Assembly: GCA_032719365.1 (NCBI GenBank) | Contig: CM064862.1 | Coordinates: 52,977,840 to 53,041,839 of the forward strand | Direction: 5' to 3' | DNA: 64,000 bases | Origin: Prinsepia uniflora | Taxonomy: Eukaryota; Streptophyta; Magnoliopsida; Rosales; Rosaceae | Shown: piece after piece, positions 23,978-35,457 of the stretch | Layout of the letters: the number at the start of each line of letters is the position of its first letter | How positions within the stretch are numbered: the stretch's first letter is position 1 | Made by a program: the position numbers and the translations under genes | Notes under the pieces: model-generated | Told to the model about the DNA's origin: nothing | What the model saw: the letters and a program-made list of their open reading frames with translations, nothing else | The model's database searches: none

Positions 23978-24541
23978 ATGTCAAATGGTGAAGTTTGTTG
24001 TCTAGCCGATAGTGCTACTACGCACACTATCCTCCGTGATATGATATTTTTTACAAACTTAATACCTGACCACACCCATGTGACAACTATTTCTGGCAAA
24101 TCAAATTTGATTGAAGGCTCCGGAAGAGCCCAATTTATGTTGTCCAATGGTACTGTATTTACCATTGCTGAAGCCTTATACTCCCCACGTTCCAGCAAAA
24201 CGTTATTGAGTTTTAAGGATATTCGAGCTAATAATTATCATGTTGAAACCACAAAAGAAAAAAAATGTGGAATATCTTTGCATAACCTCCAACCTGTATG
24301 GCCGGAAGCGTACATTGGAGAAATTGAAATGCCTCAGTAGTGGACTCTACATGACCACTATTAGAACCATTGAGGTAAATCACATGGCTAGCCGGAAGCT
24401 ACCTAAGCGTAGCAACTACCTCTAATGGCATGACCGATTGGGACACCCAGGTCAAGGTATGATGCGCCGTATCCTCAATACATAACACGGGCATCCCCTT
24501 ACAAATAAGGACCTTGTGTTTAGTGAAACACTTTTCCACGC
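23978..24541 (+). pseudogene. Copia protease and pre-integrase fragments
   Basis: The protease active-site region reads CLADSATTHTIL with the catalytic Asp in place. After 24340 a frameshift and stops separate it from the pre-integrase motif WHDRLGHPGQGM near 24427. Confidence 0.78.
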
Positions 24542-25669
24542 TTGCTCATGGGAAAATTGAACACTAGACCATCATATGCAAAGATCGATAAAGACTCTGT
24601 CCCTTTCTTGTACAGAATACAAGGGGATATTTGTGGACCCATCCAACCACCATGTGGACCATTTAAATATTTCATGGTTTTGGTTTATGCATCGACGAGG
24701 TGGTCCCATGTGACCCTATTGTCCACATGCAATGCTGCGTTTCCTAAACTCCTTGCCCAAATCATTAAATTAAGGGCCCACCATTCAGATTATCCTATAA
24801 AGTCCATCAGACTTGATAATGCCGGTGAGTGTACATCGAAATCTTTCGATGATTATTACATGTCCTTTGGGATTGATGTTGAACATCCAGTTGCATATGT
24901 TCACACCCAGAATGGTCTCACAGAAGCATTCATTAAACGATTACAAATGATTGCACAGACTTTGGTTATGCGCACCAAGCTCCCAATTTCTGCATGGGGC
25001 TATTCAATTTTGCATGTAGCTATGTTGGTCCGGTTGAGGCCCACTGCCACCCAACCGTATTCTGTGTTACAGCTGGTAACTGGGTATGAACCTGATGTTT
25101 CGCACTTATGCGTTTTTCGGTGTGCAGTCTACGTGCTAATTGCGCCGCCACAACATACAAAAATGGGCCCTCAACGCCCTAGGGGCATATATGTCGGCTA
25201 TGAATCCTCCTCCATTATACGCTATTTAGAGCCCTTAACATACGATCTCTTTACCACTCGATTTGCGGATTGTCACTTCGATGAGACAATCTTCCAGCCA
25301 TTAGGGGGAGATAAGAACGTTGACATTCCTAAAGAACGACGTGAATTGACGTGGAATGTCTCCACTATGTCTCATCTTGATTCCCGAACCGCACAAAGTG
25401 AGAATGAAGTGCGAAGAATTCTAGATCTACAGAGTGTAGCAAATAATATGCTAGATGCTTTCTCTGATCTAGCTAAAGTGACGAGATCACATATACCTGC
25501 TGCAAACCTGCCTGCAAGGATAGACGTCCACGTAGGACGCGCCGTCCCAGATGGACGGGTCGTCCTAGATGGACGAAGTACGACCATGGCGACTAACCAG
25601 TCATATGTCCTTACCCAGAAGAGAGGTAGACCAATAGGTTCGAAAAATTCTCATCCTAGAAGAGGATAA
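24542..25669 (+). pseudogene. Copia integrase core
   Basis: A 375-codon open piece with the integrase catalytic region: Asp in GDICGPI, Asp in IRLDNAGE and Glu in NGLTEAFIKR. It continues through the target-binding region (GIYVGYESSSIIRYLEP). A stop at its end separates it from the polymerase half. Confidence 0.82.
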
Positions 25670-25671
25670 AT

Positions 25672-26296
25672 TTGGCACAATCGAATCCCTTGGATATCAT
25701 TATATCATCTGATTCATCTCATGAGATAATTCCAGATTATGGCTATGTCTTAGAAGAGACGACGTTGGGGGACGCCTCAACGTCTGAACCCACTCCCGAG
25801 AATAGAGAGATCTCGGTAAACTATGCATGCTTAAATGAGATATGGAATCAGAATGATATTATCATCGATGATATATTTGTATTCGCAGTAGCTACTGAAA
25901 TAATAACTAGTGATGATATCGAACCTCGTTCCGTTGATGAATTCCAACATAGAGAAGACTGGCCAAAGTGGAAAGAAGCAATCCAGGTCGAACTTGATTC
26001 CTTGACAAAAAAAAGGTGTTTGGATCTGTAGCTCCCACACCTCCCCAAGTTAAACATGTAGGCTTTAAATGGGTATTTGTAAGGAAGCGTAATGAGAAAA
26101 ACGAGATTGTGAGATACAAAGCTTGTCTAGTGGCGCAAGAATTTTCTCAACGCCCTGGAATTGATTACGAGGAGATGTATTCTCCCGTAATGGACATTAT
26201 AACGTTAAGCTACCTTATCAGTTTGGTAGTTTCCAAAAAACTGAGTATACAGCTTTTGGATGTGGTCATAGCTTATCTCTATGGGGATCTAGATAC

Positions 26297-26338
<42 letters not shown>

Positions 26339-27001
26339 GTTCCTGAAGGACTTAAGCTATCTGATTCAAATAGTTCTAGATCATGGAACACGCTCTCCAT
26401 TTGTTTGAGGCGTTCACTTTATGGATTGAAACAATCCGGACGGATGTGGTATAACTATCTAAGTGAATATTTGATCAGATTGGGATATGTGAATAATGAA
26501 TTATGCCCATGCGTGTTTATTAAGAAAAAAAGTTACGGGTTCGCTATAGTGGCAGTTTATGTCGATGACATGAATCTGATTGGTACTCCTGAAGAGATCC
26601 AAGAAACCGCTAAGCACCTGAAGTTAGAATTTGAAATGAATGATCTTAGGAGAACACATTTCTATCTCGACCTGGAGCTCAAGCATCGTGCATATGGAAT
26701 TTTGGTCCATCAATCAAATTACATCCAGAAGATGTTGAGACGCTTTAATGAGGATAAAGAAAAACCTTCAAGCACGCCCATGATCGTCCGAAGTCTAGAT
26801 CATAAAAAGGACCCATTTCGTCCAGCAGATGACAATGAAGAGATATTGACACCAGAAGTACCATATCTAAGTTCAATAGGCGCACTATTTTACTTGGCCC
26901 AATGCACTAGACTGGACATTTCATTCGCTGTGAACTTGCTAACTAGATTTAGCTCTACGCCAACACGCCGCCACTGGAATGGCATAAAAGACATCTTCTA
27001 A
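25672..27001 (+). pseudogene. Copia reverse transcriptase, split by frameshifts and an AT repeat
   Basis: Three adjoining pieces. 25672-26031 covers the linker up to WPKWKEAIQVELDSL. 26016-26336 covers KWVFVRKRNEKNEIVRYKA and GIDYEEMYSPV. 26333-27001 resumes at MKVPEGLKL and holds the catalytic AVYVDDMNLIG. The second break is an 18-unit AT repeat (26299-26334) sitting where codons for Asp-Ile-Tyr-Met occur in relatives. Its length shifts the frame. Confidence 0.85.
26299..26334. repeat. (AT)18 microsatellite inside the copia polymerase
   Basis: An uninterrupted AT run of 36 nt within reverse-transcriptase sequence. It shifts the frame between the two flanking pieces. Confidence 0.95.
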
Positions 27002-27009
27002 TACCTTAG

Positions 27010-27592
27010 AGGTACAATGGATATGGGCTTATTCTATCCCTATGCATTGAGGAATGAATCAACCCCCCTGTCCTCGAAATAATGCAGACCTTGTTGGGTA
27101 TGCTGATGCAGGCTACCTATCAGACCCACACAAGGCACGTTCCCAATCTGGTTATGTCTTTACCATTGGGAACACATCAATATCTTGGAGGTCTACGAAA
27201 CAGACCCTTATTGCTACGTCTTCGAATCATGCAGAAATTTTAGCCCTGCACGAAGCAGTTAGTGAATGCATATGGCTAAGAGCCATTACTGGGCATACTC
27301 GAAGTACCTGTGGACTGAATTCCACCTATAATGACCGACAGTTATCTACGAAGATAATGCTGCCTGCATAGAGCAGATGAATACTGGTTTCATTAAGGGA
27401 GACAATACCAAGCATATTGCACCAAAGTTCTTTAATCAACAACAGCAAGAACATCGGAAGATTGAGATCAAGCCAATACGATCTCAAGATAATCATGCAA
27501 ACTTGTTCACCAAGTCATTACCAAAGGCCACATTCCAGCAAAATGTGCGAGGTATTGATTTACGTAGACTGGCCGATCTACCTAATCTGTAG
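27010..27592 (+). pseudogene. Copia RNase H
   Basis: The frame shows VGYADAGYLSDPHKARSQSG and ISWRSTKQTLIATSSNHAE, an RNase H domain. A stop near 27371 precedes the C-terminal piece with HVDIK-like FNQQQQEHRKIEIKPI and LFTKSLP. The final Glu-containing STEAEY-type motif reads SSNHAEIL here. Confidence 0.8.
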
Positions 27593-28129
27593 TTTTTAGG
27601 GGGAGTCAAGATCAGGGGGAGTATCTTGAAGTATACCACGTATCCGGAAGTATACTGAGTATCCCGAAGTATACTCACATGATCATCGTGTACTCTTTTA
27701 TCCTACGATTAGGGTTATTTTGTCCCATAAGATTTTGTTACCTGACTAGGTTTTAATGAGACACATTTTGGTATGATCACCCCGCTAACAATGCATCCTG
27801 AAGATGCTATGATTTGACTCATATGAATTTGCACATCTTTTCCCTTCGACCACGGGTTTTTCCCACTGGGTTTACCGGGAAAGGTTTTGGTGGAGCAACA
27901 TTAATGCATTTTATCTCAAAGGCGGACTATCTACCCGTATTCAAGAAGAGACGACATCAGCTACCTCAGAAGATTCCGATGTGATCACCTATACGCACGT
28001 TACACTTTTTTTCCTTCGACTAGGGTTATTTTTGTCATATAGGGTTTTTGTTACTTGACAAGGTTTTAACGAGGCAACATATAAGTGCGTAGCCAAGCAG
28101 TGCTATTACATGAAATATCCAAGAGGGAG
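27593..28129 (+). other. Copia 3' untranslated region with repeated modules
   Basis: Two AGGGGGAGT purine tracts lie just after the polyprotein end (27599 and 27616). Three loosely similar modules follow (about 27690-27760, 27838-27902, 28008-28080), each with CTTCGACYA, a GGGTTWTT phrase and AGGTTTTAAYGAG. The functional polypurine tract abuts the LTR at 28120-28129. Confidence 0.65.
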
Positions 28130-28342
28130 TGTTGTAAATAGTTAAATAGTTATGTCTATTTATGTAATAGGTACTAGGGGTAATTTTGTCCTTTTGTATT
28201 CATTAATTATCTCTCCTTATATAAGGGATAATTATCTTTGTAAACTCTAATGATCTCATAATAAATCAGACGTACTATTTTCATCTTTCTGCCTCTCCAT
28301 ATTCTCTCTACAATCCTCCTCTACCAAATCTACTTCACAACA
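28130..28342 (+). repeat. 3' LTR of the older copia element
   Basis: 213 bp, matching 21661-21871 with about a dozen differences, and followed by the CAAAC target duplication. Confidence 0.9.
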
Positions 28343-28347
28343 CAAAC

Positions 28348-28712
28348 TACCTTATACCATGGATCATGGAAGGTAGGGGCCGATGTAAATTGAAGACTCA
28401 TTTGTCACCAAACAAGGTATTTTCTCGTCTAGTTCCTGCATTTCAGCAACATGGATCACCTTTGTGTATTAAAGATGAGACTCATATTCAATATATATAA
28501 TTCCAATTCATAGTATATATATTAATTAGGAAGGATATATCCAATGTAATCATGTTTATATAAATATATATTGTAACCGTAATTGATATGAATCAAGCAT
28601 GACACTTCCATTAATTTTTAAACAACAAGAAATCTTATTGGGTCTTATTTAATTTATTAATTCAACAATGTTGGGTTTAATTTAAGGAAATATGGAAGCA
28701 GTAGTACTTGAC
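28348..28712. other. AT-rich flank, nothing recognised
   Basis: Non-coding, AT-rich, with several TATATA words. No gene or transposon end is visible. Confidence 0.5.
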
Positions 28713-29846
28713 GTTCTTAACTTTACCATAGTGCTAGAAAGTGTATAAATTTCAATATTAGTTTTTTCATTCCTTTACTTGCCAATAGTTTTGTTAGTCC
28801 CTTCATTAAAAATTTGAACGGAATCCGTTAAAAATTAAGGGCAAAATCGTCTATTCATATTAGGTACTTTTTTAAAATTTAATAAAGAAGAAAAAGTAGA
28901 GTAATAGTCCATGAACTTCATTATAATGTTAGAAATAGTCCCTAAACTTCAATATTAGTTTTTTCAAATTATTCTAGGAAAAATTTAAAGCTTTCTGGTT
29001 CAATCGTGCTCGTTCTAGGTAATGTTAAACCACAAATTTGCTAGTGTAGGCAAGCTGGTGTTCCTCAAATTATTGATTGGTTTTGTGCAATTCTTATAGG
29101 GACATGATGACCCCAAGATAGGGGAAGGGAATCATATATACGGTGCCCAAATTGGATGTTCTTTGCTTCATGTTCAACTTATTTACCGTGTTTGGCTTTT
29201 CAATATTGTCCATTGACAAAAAAAAATTAACTGAACAATCAATTTGATCGTGAAGATCGAAAAGAAGTCATTCAAGAAAAAAATTATGACAAACTTTCCA
29301 TCTAATTTATGATCAAAATTTTTTTTTTAAAAAAAAAAAGCAAAAAGAAGATGAAACAATCACCAAGATCTACAAGAATTAATTCAAGCAAAAAATTAGA
29401 TTGAGAGTGATGGATTGGAAGAACAATGATTTACCGCACAATTGAAACTGCAATCAATGCAGATTGTTGAAAATGAAGAAAATCATTGCAATCAATAATC
29501 TGAAGAATCCCGCTCGTAAATTCGTTGTTTAATTTGATTTAAAACAATTGGGATTGAACTTGAGAGTTTCAAATTTTACATAAAATAATCTGAAAAATTA
29601 ATGTTGAAATTTATGGACGATTTCTAGTATTATGGTAAAATTTATGGACTATTGCTCCATTTTTTTTTATTAAACTTAAATAAAAGCATTTAACATGAAT
29701 TTACGATTTTTTTCTTAATTTTGAATGGATTTCGTTTTAATTTTTAAGGAAAAGATTACTATCATAGTAAAGCACGGGAATAAAAAAAAATATAATATTG
29801 AAGTTTATGGACAATCTAATATTATGATTAAATTGAGGGATTATTG
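28713..29846. mobile_element. Element with long terminal inverted repeats (non-autonomous)
   Basis: Arms of roughly 280 bp at about 28713-28995 and 29563-29846 are diverged reverse complements. Matching phrases in order include ATAAATTTCAATATTA, GGCAAAATCG/AAAAAAATCG, AATAGTCCATGAA/AATAGTCCATAAA and a second TTCAATATTAGTTTTTTCA. The 570-bp centre is non-coding. Long arms suggest a Mutator-like or fold-back element; no clean target duplication was found. Confidence 0.65.
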
Positions 29847-31569
29847 TCTCATTTTTCCAAAATAATTATGCACAAATTAATAATAGTTACACTTGGCAGT
29901 TCATGATAGTTATGGACAAATGTCTAAGAGACTCACTCATATCTTTCTTACCACCCAAACAACGTCTACCTAACACTCAAATCCTGTATCCTGCCCGGAC
30001 ACCGCCCACCGACCACTTCCACCTCCACCGTCACTAACCATAGTACCACATCAATATTAGAGTTTCCAAGTTCCAACCATACTTATTCACCAACCATATT
30101 TATTCACATCTTCCATTTTTATATATTTGTAATAAGTTGGTGATTAGGAACATAATTCAAACCTAGAATTTGAAGTACATAAAAAAGTATATTCGTTTTA
30201 ATCAATATATTTATTATAATTTAAACGTGACTCAATATTATCACGTGACAAACAACCACCCCCATATAATTTGTTTTTGTTTTTCAATAAACACCTATCA
30301 TCTCCTCCAGGTGTGCATTAAAAATGAAAATTCAATTGGACATTTAAAAATTAAGAAAACATGATTTTTATCTTTGACAATCTTATTCTCCTTTGGTGAC
30401 AATTTATTTGAAGTGAATGGTAACCCATAATTTTGGATTTCACAAAGAATGGGATTGTGGGGGACAGTTTCTTTGTTTGAGATTGAGTGTTGGATTGGTA
30501 AGCAAAGCAATGAATGCACACCTGAATTTTGAATAGTATAGTCCTCCTCAAACTTGTGAAAACTTTCATTCGAAATATAATTGAAGATTCCTCACTCGGT
30601 TTCACTTTCACCCAGTAACCAACACCAACCAACTTCCACTTTAACCACCATTGTCTTTCTTTTCTTATCAACAACACACTCAACATTGTGAACATAACAA
30701 GAACAATTTCCCATCATTAATTTTAGGATGCTAACTTTTCACCATAAGCATAATTTATAAATTATTTTGATCTCTCCTACTATTACTACTACTACAATTT
30801 TGCTGGTTGGTAAGGGTAATAATTTTTTATACGAGTCAAAATCCGCAAAATTAAAATTTATGGTCATTTCCGAGTCAATTCGTTATCACACATTTAATAA
30901 ACGGGTAGATTTTGAGTCAATCTGTTAATCTTTATAATTACTTATTAACCTATTTAATAAATGGGTATAATCCTAGTTAATCTGTTAACTGTATAATGAC
31001 CTATATATTAACCCATTTAATAAACGTGTCAATTACTAACTCATATATTTATCCATTTACCCATCTAATAACTATTAAATCTTATAGTTCAAATAGATTT
31101 AACAAGTTAAACGGAATAAATGTGTTATAAGTTAATCAGGTTTTAAGTATAATCTATTTATTAATGGGTATAGATTAATTAAATTGCGAATACGATCTAT
31201 TTATTAAATAAATTACACATGCTACCTAAGACATTAACATATCAAGTTCAGGTCGGACATTCTTAATGCGATTATCAAACAAATAAAATTTAAATTTGAA
31301 CATATTTGAGTAAATAAAATTTATGATACAATACAAACTTTACCTATTGCTAGCCCGATTGGCAGTGACAGTGGCACACAAGGGTCCAAGTCCAACCATT
31401 TCATAAACAGCAGCTAGCTACAAGCCTACAGCTTGTAAAAATAAAGAATATGATTTTGGATGGAGAAAAGATTCCTTCTTCCGGTATAAATTATATAATC
31501 CCTAAAAATAACACATGCGCACCACCATAAAGCATGAAAAGCTAACCCTACCATCATCCAATCCATCAG
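29847..31569. other. AT-rich intergenic DNA with a degenerate repeat
   Basis: No convincing gene. At 30850-31210 the phrase CATTTAATAAACGGGT recurs at 30891, 30951 (as TATTTAATAAATGGGT) and 31014, and related words appear inverted further on. This is probably an old transposon. Confidence 0.5.
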
Positions 31570-31626
31570 ATAAAAAATAAAAAAATAAAAAAATAAAAAA
31601 ATAAAAAAATAAAAAAATAAAAAAAA
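31570..31626. repeat. (ATAAAAAA)n microsatellite
   Basis: About six or seven 8-bp units of the form ATAAAAAA in a row. Confidence 0.9.
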
Positions 31627-32325
31627 TCATCCCATCCATCTCCCGTAAATAATTCTATCTTAACTACTTGTTCGTACTAAGCAATGTTGCTCCAGTCCAC
31701 ATCAGTGAGAGGCCAGCATCATAAAAAAGTAACACATGGTAGAGCTTGAGGAAATTCTGTAATACAAAACCAAGCGTACAGGAACACCCAACTTTGAAGC
31801 TTTAGAGCTAAAAAATTAAGAGAAAGGGGTCATATTTATTCCAAGAGGAGTTACCTAAAGTTGCATCAGTACAAGTATAGACAAAGAAAGGGGCGGAGAA
31901 TTACAGTACAAGAGAAAGAGAATCAGGTCTAAGCAACTATCTGTACCACATAGACTGGCCTAATTCGCTGAAAACTAACCCTAACCCTAAACCCTAATCC
32001 TACAGCGATAACCCGCTTTCCGTTACTCCAATGATCTGTTAGACAAAAGACTTATGATTTGTATTTTGCTGTCTACTCATAACATATCTGTTATGTTAAT
32101 TGTTACAGACCATTAGTCTACAGTCTACACATCTTTCCCACTCTGATTAAAAAAAAAAACACACACATCTTTTCCACTCCTACTCCTTTACAAGTAAAAA
32201 AAGGGTGATGGAAAATCGAAATAACAACCATCACCGCAACTACTAAAAACTAAACCCTGCTAGGTTAAATTTTTCTAAGCTCAACATCAAACCAAGAATG
32301 TGCAGGAAAGTCCTCAACGTCTTTT
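31627..32325 (-). other. 3' flank and probable 3' UTR of the KRP gene
   Basis: Non-coding. It includes a short telomere-like run of CCCTAA units at 31975-32000. The KRP transcript, read on the minus strand, probably ends within this stretch. Confidence 0.5.
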
Positions 32326-32401
32326 CTAAGGATCTGGCTCCACTTTTTCCCATTCATAACGTCCCGGGAGGGGTTTCTCATTCACAGGGTCAAAGTTGTA
32401 T
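32326..32401 (-). CDS. KRP: KRP exon 3
   Basis: 76 nt encoding the end of the inhibitory domain (YNFDPVNEKPLPGRYEWEKV) and the stop TAG at 32326-32328. The acceptor on the minus strand is GTGTGCAG. Confidence 0.93.
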
Positions 32402-35052
32402 CTGCACACACAAACAAACCCACAATGGAAATATGATATCGACTTCTTAGGACATAACTGAAGGTTTCATTTAGAATATACATGGAGCAATGGAAATTTT
32501 ATCCTTAGCTCAAAGCAGCAGTGACATACTTCTCCACAAATTTTCGTTGTTGCTCTTCTTCAGCACAAGCAAAGAACTCATCCATATCATGTGCTGTTGG
32601 TATGTGCCTCTCTGATGAGTTCTGTACTCTCCGACTAGTTTCAGCTGAATTAGTAGGCCTGGTAGTAGAACCAGGGGTCCTGATGGTGTCTGGATCCCTT
32701 ATGAAGCTACAAGGTGTTGACTCCCTTGTGGTTCTGCCATAAAGAAGACGATTCACATTAAGCAGACAAATGTAGCAATCTAAACATAGACAATATAAAA
32801 ATTGTTCGATATAAACATATAAAAGCTTTGCATCTCAAATGGTGTCAAAAGTAGAGGCAAGATATATGCAAATATTATGAAAATGTCATCATTAAGAAAA
32901 ACAACAGATCCTGATATAACATTATTATGCATTTTTTTTTTTTGCTGAATCAATCATGCTGGACAGTCAACATGTATAAGTGTAAACTAAACTGAACTTG
33001 GCCAATTATATAGCAATAACTCAATACACGAAGGTACATCATGAATTCATTGTACTACATTCAATGAGAATTATTTCACTGGACATGCTTTTCTTTCTGT
33101 TGGACTCTTCACATGCATCAACCCCTAAATTTTCTAGTGAAGACTCTTAACTCTGGTCCCCTCCTTGCCCCAACCTTTTTATGCACCACCCCCCAATAAA
33201 TCAATCCTTCCATATCCTCAAACCTTTTCACTATTCCCTTTTGTGAAGTTAGAACACAAACAATAAACTGTAAAAGGGAGACTTAACAAAAAATACTGGC
33301 AGCAAAGAAGAAACTTCAAAAGTGGTTGCTATTATATGAAAAGAATGATCATTGGTATTCTAGATACAAACTAATCGGCATAGATCTTTAGCAATGAGCA
33401 TATTATGCCACCAATTGCAGTAGCCATTAGAATTTTTAGCTCCCAAAAAACACAGATGTTTTCCGAACACTAGGAACAGAATATAAGGGCATAATTGATT
33501 ATAAATTTTCACACAAATAACATGAAAACATGAGTTTTAGAATGAAGATGAAACTCCAAATTGAAGGCCGAAACAATAAATAAAACATCATGCATAAAGA
33601 ATTAAAGAAAGAACTCTCTCAGCTTGGACGTGCCACAAATATCAGAAACTTTCACAACAATAAAAACATACTACAAGATAATCTGATACCATTTGTGACA
33701 AAAAAACTCCTGCTAAAATGAAAATCTAAAAAGAAAATCTTGTCTTACCCTCGCAGGGGAATGAGAAAAGAAATTCGAACTTTTTCCCTCTAGGCAACTT
33801 TCATTTCCCTTTTGCAGTAGAAATGTTTTGCAATCAAAAGACTTCCAGTGGAAAATGACTGTTTCAAAAAGAAAAACACGAGAGAGAGAGAGAGAGAATG
33901 CAATAGAGCTCTCAATTCATTCATAGATTTTCGTTTCTTTCAAGAAAATGTTCGGTAATTCTAATTATATTAAGGGACATTTCCGATACAAAGAAAACGG
34001 AAGAGTGTTTATAATTCTCTGAAATAGTTTTGGTTTCCTGAAAACTTTTCTATACAGCTTCCTTACAGGTATAAACCAGAATTTGTTGTTATGGACTTAT
34101 TTTCCTCCTTCTACTGTTCAATGGAATGGCCATCCAAGGGTGCAAAATGGCACCAAAACAGGGGAGAATAATATTTTGAAAATATACAAACAAAAGGGTG
34201 AAAACTAGCAATTAATCTTTAATTCGGCAGAACTTCATTTTTTTGAGTGACAATTTTTAAAACCCTAAGAATTAAATCCCATTCTCTTCCGTTTCCTTCA
34301 TTCTTTTCGTTTCCAGAAAACCCTAAAATTAGAGAGGAGGAAGAAAACCCTAAGAATATGAGGTCCCATACGAGAACAATGAACAGCAATTGGTTGCACG
34401 AATCTTCAACTGAATAAAAACTCTCCAATTTTCCCAAACCAAAACACTGAAATCCCAAAACCTCTCTTTAATTTTCTTTCTTTTTATCGGAAACCAAACA
34501 AATGCCTAATTCTTTTGTTCCTTTTCAAGAAATCCCCAAAAAGTCCAAAACGAAGAGTTTTGACAGAAATAAAATAGAGAAAATCCAGAATACCCACCTC
34601 TCTCTACCTTCAAACTCGAGCACATTTTCTCCAAATGAAGCTTCTTCGAGGCCCAAATCACCACTATGGGCTTTGTTGTTGTGCTCATTCTTTCCTTGAC
34701 GCTCTTCCTCTGTAGCTGCCAATTTGTCAGTGTTCTTCTGGTGCGGAGACTCCGTGATCGAAGCCTCAAGTCCAAGCCTCGAACTTTCCCTGGAATTAGA
34801 AGCAGTCTTGGGTTTGGGCCTCCTAGGCTCAAGGCGCTTGCGCATAAGAATGGGTAGCTTCTCAAGGCGGCGGCTACGGAGTTGGAGATAGGAGGCGGAG
34901 GTGAGAAGTGGAGCCGACGATGACCTCTGGAGGGCTAGGGTTTTGGCTCGGGTGCGAACCCCAAGAGAGGCTTGCGAGTGCGTGTGCGAGTGCGAGACTT
35001 CCATGACTGCGACTTCCCCTGTGGCCTTGGACTTCCTCATGTACTTGCCCAT
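32326..35052 (-). CDS. KRP: Cyclin-dependent kinase inhibitor, KRP/ICK family, three exons
   Basis: A nuclear inhibitor that binds D-type cyclins and A-type CDKs and slows cell-cycle entry. Minus-strand exons 35052-34598, 32733-32530 and 32401-32326 join to 735 nt (244 aa); both introns are phase 2 and GT-AG. Conserved plant KRP motifs appear in order: N-terminal MGKYMRKSKATGE, GVRTRAKTLAL (31-41), YLQLRSRRLEK (55-65), a basic stretch RKRLEPRRPKPK (71-82, likely nuclear localisation), GENVLEFEGR (141-150), TTRESTPCS (153-161), MDEFFACAEEEQQ (202-212) and the C-terminal CDK/cyclin-binding signature EKYNFDPVNEKPLPGRYEW. The length is normal and the frame intact. The N-terminus is closest in style to KRP3/4-type members, but I do not assign a number. 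Confidence 0.95.
32530..32733 (-). CDS. KRP: KRP exon 2
   Basis: 204 nt from the Arg codon completed at the junction through TTRESTPCSFIRDP to FVEK. The donor is GAGAA/GTATGT and the acceptor TATGGCAG/A on the minus strand. Confidence 0.93.
32734..34597 (-). other. KRP intron 1
   Basis: 1864 bp, AT-rich, with GTGGGT donor and GCAG acceptor on the minus strand. A GA run at 33881-33896 and poly-T stretches are present. No insertion with clear ends is visible. Confidence 0.8.
34598..35052 (-). CDS. KRP: KRP exon 1
   Basis: 455 nt from the ATG at 35050-35052 to GAGAG/GTGGGT. The start fits the family, whose members begin MGKYMRKxKxTGE or similar. Confidence 0.94.
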
Positions 35053-35130
35053 TTCTTGCTTTTTTTTTCTTCGGTTATTTGTTGATTAAGCTCCCTCAAG
35101 TCTCAAAGAACTCTCAAGACTCAACTCATC

Positions 35131-35162
<32 letters not shown>

Positions 35163-35449
35163 GGAAATTTGGAAAGGAAGGCAAGAAAGGGTGAGTAGAG
35201 GTGGTATTTGTAATTTTTAATCTTGTATTAAGTGGCAGCATAACGAAGAAGGAAGGAGGCTTCCCTGCCTCGTTGCGTGCCTATTGCTAATTTGTTAATA
35301 GCTTCAGACCCACTATTATTTCTCTTTCTAATTTCTCGCGCGCTCCACTTCCCTTCATCTTATCATCCGTACCAAACTTGGAAGAGAAAAGAATATGTAT
35401 ATTTATTTATTTATTTATTTATTTTAGTAATAAATTTAAATTTTAAAAT
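35053..35449 (-). promoter_or_regulatory. 5' UTR and promoter area of KRP
   Basis: A GA/CT dinucleotide tract (35129-35162), typical of plant 5' UTRs or core promoters, lies about 80-110 bp upstream of the start codon. Beyond it is AT-rich DNA with a (TTTA)n run at 35400-35425. The hAT element starting at 35458 caps the promoter at about 400 bp. Confidence 0.5.
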
Positions 35450-35457
35450 GATAAAAG

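Larger units (their letters stand above)
21661..28342 (+). mobile_element. Degraded Ty1/copia retrotransposon
   Basis: A 6682-bp plus-strand element with LTRs at 21661-21871 and 28130-28342, flanked by the 5-bp duplication CAAAC (21656-21660 and 28343-28347). The LTRs start TGTTGTAAATAG, end CTTCACAACA and differ by about 6% by eye, so this copy is much older than the one in the cytochrome b5 intron. The sequence GTTATCAGCACGA after the 5' LTR is the likely primer site, and AAGAGGGAG before the 3' LTR the polypurine tract. Gag, protease, integrase, reverse transcriptase and RNase H are recognisable in order but broken by several stops and frameshifts. I do not assign a lineage with confidence. 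Confidence 0.93.

Noticed and set aside
30351..30695. 114-codon minus-strand frame
   Set aside because: No recognisable domain and ordinary AT-rich intergenic composition; no splice or promoter context.
31975..32000. CCCTAA units as a telomere or chromosome end
   Set aside because: Only a few units, within ordinary sequence beside a gene; an interstitial telo-box at most.
32521..32742. 73-codon plus-strand frame over KRP exon 2
   Set aside because: Antisense shadow of the conserved KRP coding sequence.
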